From: Actinomycetes bacterium
GTDB lineage: Bacteria > Actinomycetota > Actinomycetes > Actinomycetales > Cellulomonadaceae
Direction: 5' to 3'
Length of the DNA stretch: 15,279 nt
NCBI GenBank assembly: GCA_023461115.1
Contig: JAEWOA010000091.1
Coordinates: forward strand, 1-15,279
Shown here one piece after another: positions 13,015 through 15,279 of the stretch. The notes below the pieces were generated by a model. The model was not told where the DNA came from, ran no database searches, and was given only the letters and a program-made list of their open reading frames with translations. Positions within the stretch are counted from its first letter, which is position 1; each line of letters opens with the position of its first letter. Both the position numbers and the translations under genes were made by a program.

Positions 13015-13740
13015 ATGTGCGGGCGCTACGCCTCCTTCCGGGAGGACCAGGCATTGGCCGACGAGTTCGCGATCGCCGCGATCGCCGACGACGCTCGGCT
13101 GCTGCCGCCGTCGTGGAACGTCGCGCCGACCGACGGCGTGCGGATGGTCGTCGAGCGCGCGGACAAGGAGACCGGAGAGGTCACGCGGCAGCTGCGCGCG
13201 GCGCGCTGGGGCCTCGTCCCCAGTTGGGCAAAGGACCCGTCGATCGGCAACCGCATGATCAACGCGCGCGTCGAGTCCCTGACGGACAAGGCCGCGTTCT
13301 CCCGCCCGTTCGCGCTGCGCCGGGCGCTGCTGCCCGCCGACGGCTACTACGAGTGGCGCAAGCCAGGCCCGGACGGCCCGGCGACGAAGCAGCCGTACTA
13401 CCTCCACCCGGCGGACGGCGGGCTGATGGCGCTCGCCGGCCTGTACGAGTTCTGGCGGGACCCGACGAGGGCCGACGACGACCCCGGCCGCTGGCTCGTG
13501 AGCGCCACTGTCATCACCCGGCCCGCACAGGCCGACCTCGCGTTCATCCACGACCGCCAGCCGCTGATGCTCCCGCGGGACACCTGGGACGCGTGGCTGG
13601 ACCCCGCCGTGGACGCGGCCGGCGCCGGGGGGTTGCTCGTCGCGACACCGCCGCGCCTCGTCGCGACGCCCGTCTCCACGCGCGTCAACTCTGTGCGGAA
13701 CAACGCCCCGGACCTGGTCGACGAGGTCGCGCCCGAGTAG
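13015..13740 (+). CDS. SRAP-family protein (YedK/HMCES, abasic-site DNA-protein crosslinker)
   Basis: A 241-residue cytoplasmic genome-maintenance protein. Family members crosslink their N-terminal cysteine (exposed after methionine removal) to abasic sites in single-stranded DNA and so shield them. The key residues are all visible: MCGRYASF with C2, SWNVAPT with N35, WGLVPSWAKDPSIGNRMINARVES (65-88), YYEWRK with E113, and AFIHDRQPLML with H179. The C-terminus ends with the VSTRVNSVRNN sequence typical of actinobacterial homologues. Length is normal for the family. The ATG at 13015 is required because the catalytic Cys must be residue 2, so upstream in-frame starts are excluded. Its stop lies 19 bp from the stop of the convergent cyclase gene. 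No canonical LexA box is seen upstream. Confidence 0.95.
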   Translation: MCGRYASFREDQALADEFAIAAIADDARLLPPSWNVAPTDGVRMVVERADKETGEVTRQLRAARWGLVPSWAKDPSIGNRMINARVESLTDKAAFSRPFALRRALLPADGYYEWRKPGPDGPATKQPYYLHPADGGLMALAGLYEFWRDPTRADDDPGRWLVSATVITRPAQADLAFIHDRQPLMLPRDTWDAWLDPAVDAAGAGGLLVATPPRLVATPVSTRVNSVRNNAPDLVDEVAPE

Positions 13741-13759
13741 CGCGCTCGTGACCGGTGCG

Positions 13760-14902
13760 CTAGCGCGGCGCCTGGCGCACGGCCGCGCTGTTCGCGTAGC
13801 GGAGCTCGACGGGCATGACCCTGCCGATCCCCTGGAGCTCACGCGGCGCCTGGGGCTCGAGCCAGAAGCGGCCGTCCTCGGCCAGGTGCCGCGCCGTCGC
13901 GGGATCGGTCAGCACCGTGGAGGGCTCGGCAATGTCCGTGAGGCGGGCGGCGAGGTTGACGTGCGGCCCGAAGACGTCGCCGAACCGCGAGAGCACACGC
14001 CCCCAGACGAATCCCACGCGCACGGGCGTGACGCCCCGCGCGCCCTCCGCGAGGCCGCCCGGGCTGCGGACGGTCTCGCTGTCGAACTCCTTGCCGAGCG
14101 CGTCGGCAAGGCCGAGCGCGACCATCGCGCCGGTGCCGGGGTCGTCGGCCACGAAGAGCACCGCGTCGCCGATCGTCTTCACCACCCGCCCACCCGCGGC
14201 GGTCACGACGTCGCGTGCGGCGGCCTCGAAGCGCTGCACGAATTGCGAGAGGTCGGTCGAGCCGAGGCCCGCGGTGCGCCGGGTGAACGACACCATGTCG
14301 GCGAACCCCACGGCCCGCGCGAGCGGCAGCGCGGTGCGGTCGGGCCCGGGGTCGCCGAGCTCGCCGAACTCGGCGGCGTAGCGGCCCGCGATCGCCGCGA
14401 GCTGGCGCCGGTAGGTGTGGACGAGCTGCGCCTCGAGCACGGGCGCCAGGTCGACGAGTCGATCGAGCACCAGGAGGCGGGCGGTGGCGTCGTCGAGCTC
14501 GTAGCGCGCGGCCATGTCCTCCACCAGCGCCTCGACCTGCCACAACGCGAGCCGGTCGGAGGTGTGGCCGAGCGCGCGCGTCACGGTGATCACGGTGGCG
14601 AGGTCGAGCCCGTGCTCGCGCACCAGCGACACCGCCCGGTCGACCGCCTCGGCGTCGCGCTCGGTGTAGAACGCGTCGTCGGCGTCGGTGTGGGGCAGGC
14701 CCAAGGTCGACCAGAAGCCCTGGACGATCTCCAGGCCGATGCCCGCCCGCTCGGCCAGGTCCCGCGCGCTGTACGCGCGGGTTCCGCCGAGCAGCGCGGC
14801 GTCGATCCCGTCGACCGTCGACTCGGCCTCGCGCCTCGCTGCCTCGTCGGCGGGCTGAGGGCTAGGTGGGGCGTCGTCGGGCACCTGACGAGGGTAGTTC
14901 AC
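13760..14902 (-). CDS. class III adenylate cyclase with Rv1264-like N-terminal region
   Basis: A 380-residue soluble cyclase making cAMP from ATP as a homodimer. The C-terminal catalytic domain (about 195-375) has the full set of active-site residues: metal ligand D202 in VGFADMVSFT, K242 and metal ligand D246 in VKTIGDAVLF, D309 of the adenine-specifying K/D pair in FGDVFGPHVNLAAR, and transition-state residues N316 and R320. This argues for adenylate rather than guanylate specificity. The N-terminal ~190 residues are helical and soluble, with DLAERAGIGLEIVQGFWSTLGLP (48-70) resembling a DNA-binding-like helical turn, as in the autoinhibitory pH-sensing part of mycobacterial Rv1264. pH sensing here is inference. 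The start is GTG at 14902; it overlaps the birA stop by 4 bp (GTGA), indicating translational coupling. Its stop codon lies in a GCGCTAGCGC palindrome (13757-13766). Confidence 0.92.
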   Translation of the reverse strand: MNYPRQVPDDAPPSPQPADEAARREAESTVDGIDAALLGGTRAYSARDLAERAGIGLEIVQGFWSTLGLPHTDADDAFYTERDAEAVDRAVSLVREHGLDLATVITVTRALGHTSDRLALWQVEALVEDMAARYELDDATARLLVLDRLVDLAPVLEAQLVHTYRRQLAAIAGRYAAEFGELGDPGPDRTALPLARAVGFADMVSFTRRTAGLGSTDLSQFVQRFEAAARDVVTAAGGRVVKTIGDAVLFVADDPGTGAMVALGLADALGKEFDSETVRSPGGLAEGARGVTPVRVGFVWGRVLSRFGDVFGPHVNLAARLTDIAEPSTVLTDPATARHLAEDGRFWLEPQAPRELQGIGRVMPVELRYANSAAVRQAPR

Positions 14903-15279
14903 CCGGCCGCGCGCAGGTGGCGCACGTCACCCGCGAGGATCCGCCGCGCGCGGCCGTCGTCGCCGCGCAGCAGCAGTGCCGCGTCGTCGTCGAGGCCCAC
15001 GACGACGCCCTCGACGACCTCGCCCCCGGGAAGGCTCACGGAGACGGCCGAGCCGCGCGACGCCAACAGCCCCTCGATCTGGTCGGCGAGCCCGGACGCG
15101 CGCGCGTCGCCCTGAGCGGCCCTCCACCGCCCGGTGACCTCGGCGGCAGCCGCCGCGAGCGCCACCAGCACCGTCTCCCGCGAGATGGCCCGGCCCGCCG
15201 CGAGCGCGAGCGACGTGGCGTGCGGCACCGCGAGCTCGCCCGCGTCCTGCGCCACGTTGACGCCGATGCCGACGACGAC
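14899..15279 (-). CDS. birA: biotin-protein ligase BirA, C-terminal part
   Basis: The last 126 residues of biotin-[acetyl-CoA-carboxylase] ligase, which activates biotin as biotinyl-AMP and attaches it to the carboxylase carrier protein needed for fatty-acid synthesis. The frame is open to the right edge, so the N-terminal half is outside the window. The visible part begins VVVGIGVNVAQD (residues 1-12 of the fragment), the conserved GIGINVN motif of the catalytic core. It is followed by the ATSLALAAG segment, a helical stretch, and the small SH3-like C-terminal domain (SAVSVSLPGGEVVEGVVVGL and RRILAGDVRHLR). It overlaps the downstream cyclase gene by 4 bp. No regulatory HTH domain can be judged, because that end is missing. 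Confidence 0.93.
   Translation of the reverse strand, partial: VVVGIGVNVAQDAGELAVPHATSLALAAGRAISRETVLVALAAAAAEVTGRWRAAQGDARASGLADQIEGLLASRGSAVSVSLPGGEVVEGVVVGLDDDAALLLRGDDGRARRILAGDVRHLRAAG

Overview
The window is about 73% G+C, with almost every sense codon ending in G or C and frequent GTG starts. It reads as the chromosome of a facultatively anaerobic, fermentative actinobacterium. Cellulomonadaceae (a Cellulomonas relative) is my best guess, resting on the full-length AdhE, the cytosolic GH13 enzyme and the birA/cyclase pair; this is inference, since no rRNA is present.

Layout, left to right. (1) 1-1376: a CynX/NimT-type MFS exporter or importer (minus strand, cut by the window edge) is divergent from a GntR/FCD regulator. 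A 7+7 bp inverted repeat lies between them and is a likely operator. (2) 1452-1560: tRNA-Arg(CCG) followed by a perfect 12-bp hairpin that can end transcription from both sides. (3) 1577-4028, minus: a two-gene operon of a VOC-family protein built as a tandem duplication of a (dehydratase-like + glyoxalase-fold) unit, followed 10 bp later by a GH13 glycosidase. (4) 4121-8783, plus: a CPA1 Na+/H+ antiporter and then adhE, the bifunctional acetaldehyde/ethanol dehydrogenase. The 5'-flank of adhE carries three GGGACT-like elements resembling DosR/DevR hypoxia boxes. (5) 8959-9480: a small lipoprotein with a helical, heptad-repeated body. (6) 9481-10310: an unusual 830-bp stretch with an imperfect ~20-bp tandem array, a switch to inverted copies of the same motif, a strong G-quadruplex motif, a 38-codon membrane-protein ORF and a 30-bp duplication. 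(7) 10311-12847: a class I/II aminotransferase, probably leaderless, converging on a Bcr/CflA MFS drug exporter; their stop codons share the four bases CTAG. (8) 13015-13740: a YedK/HMCES-type SRAP protein. (9) 13760-15279, minus: birA (biotin-protein ligase, C-terminal part) overlapping by 4 bp a class III adenylate cyclase with an Rv1264-like N-terminal region.

Most genes are ordinary housekeeping or accessory metabolic genes and do not form one pathway. Plausible functional links are: antiporter plus adhE for acid and redox balance in fermentation; VOC plus GH13 as an operon; and birA plus cyclase as a translationally coupled pair. I see no CRISPR array, phage, IS element, toxin-antitoxin module or recognisable defence system. 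The least explained parts are the repeat-rich stretch 9481-10310, the DosR-like elements before adhE, and the duplicated VOC protein.
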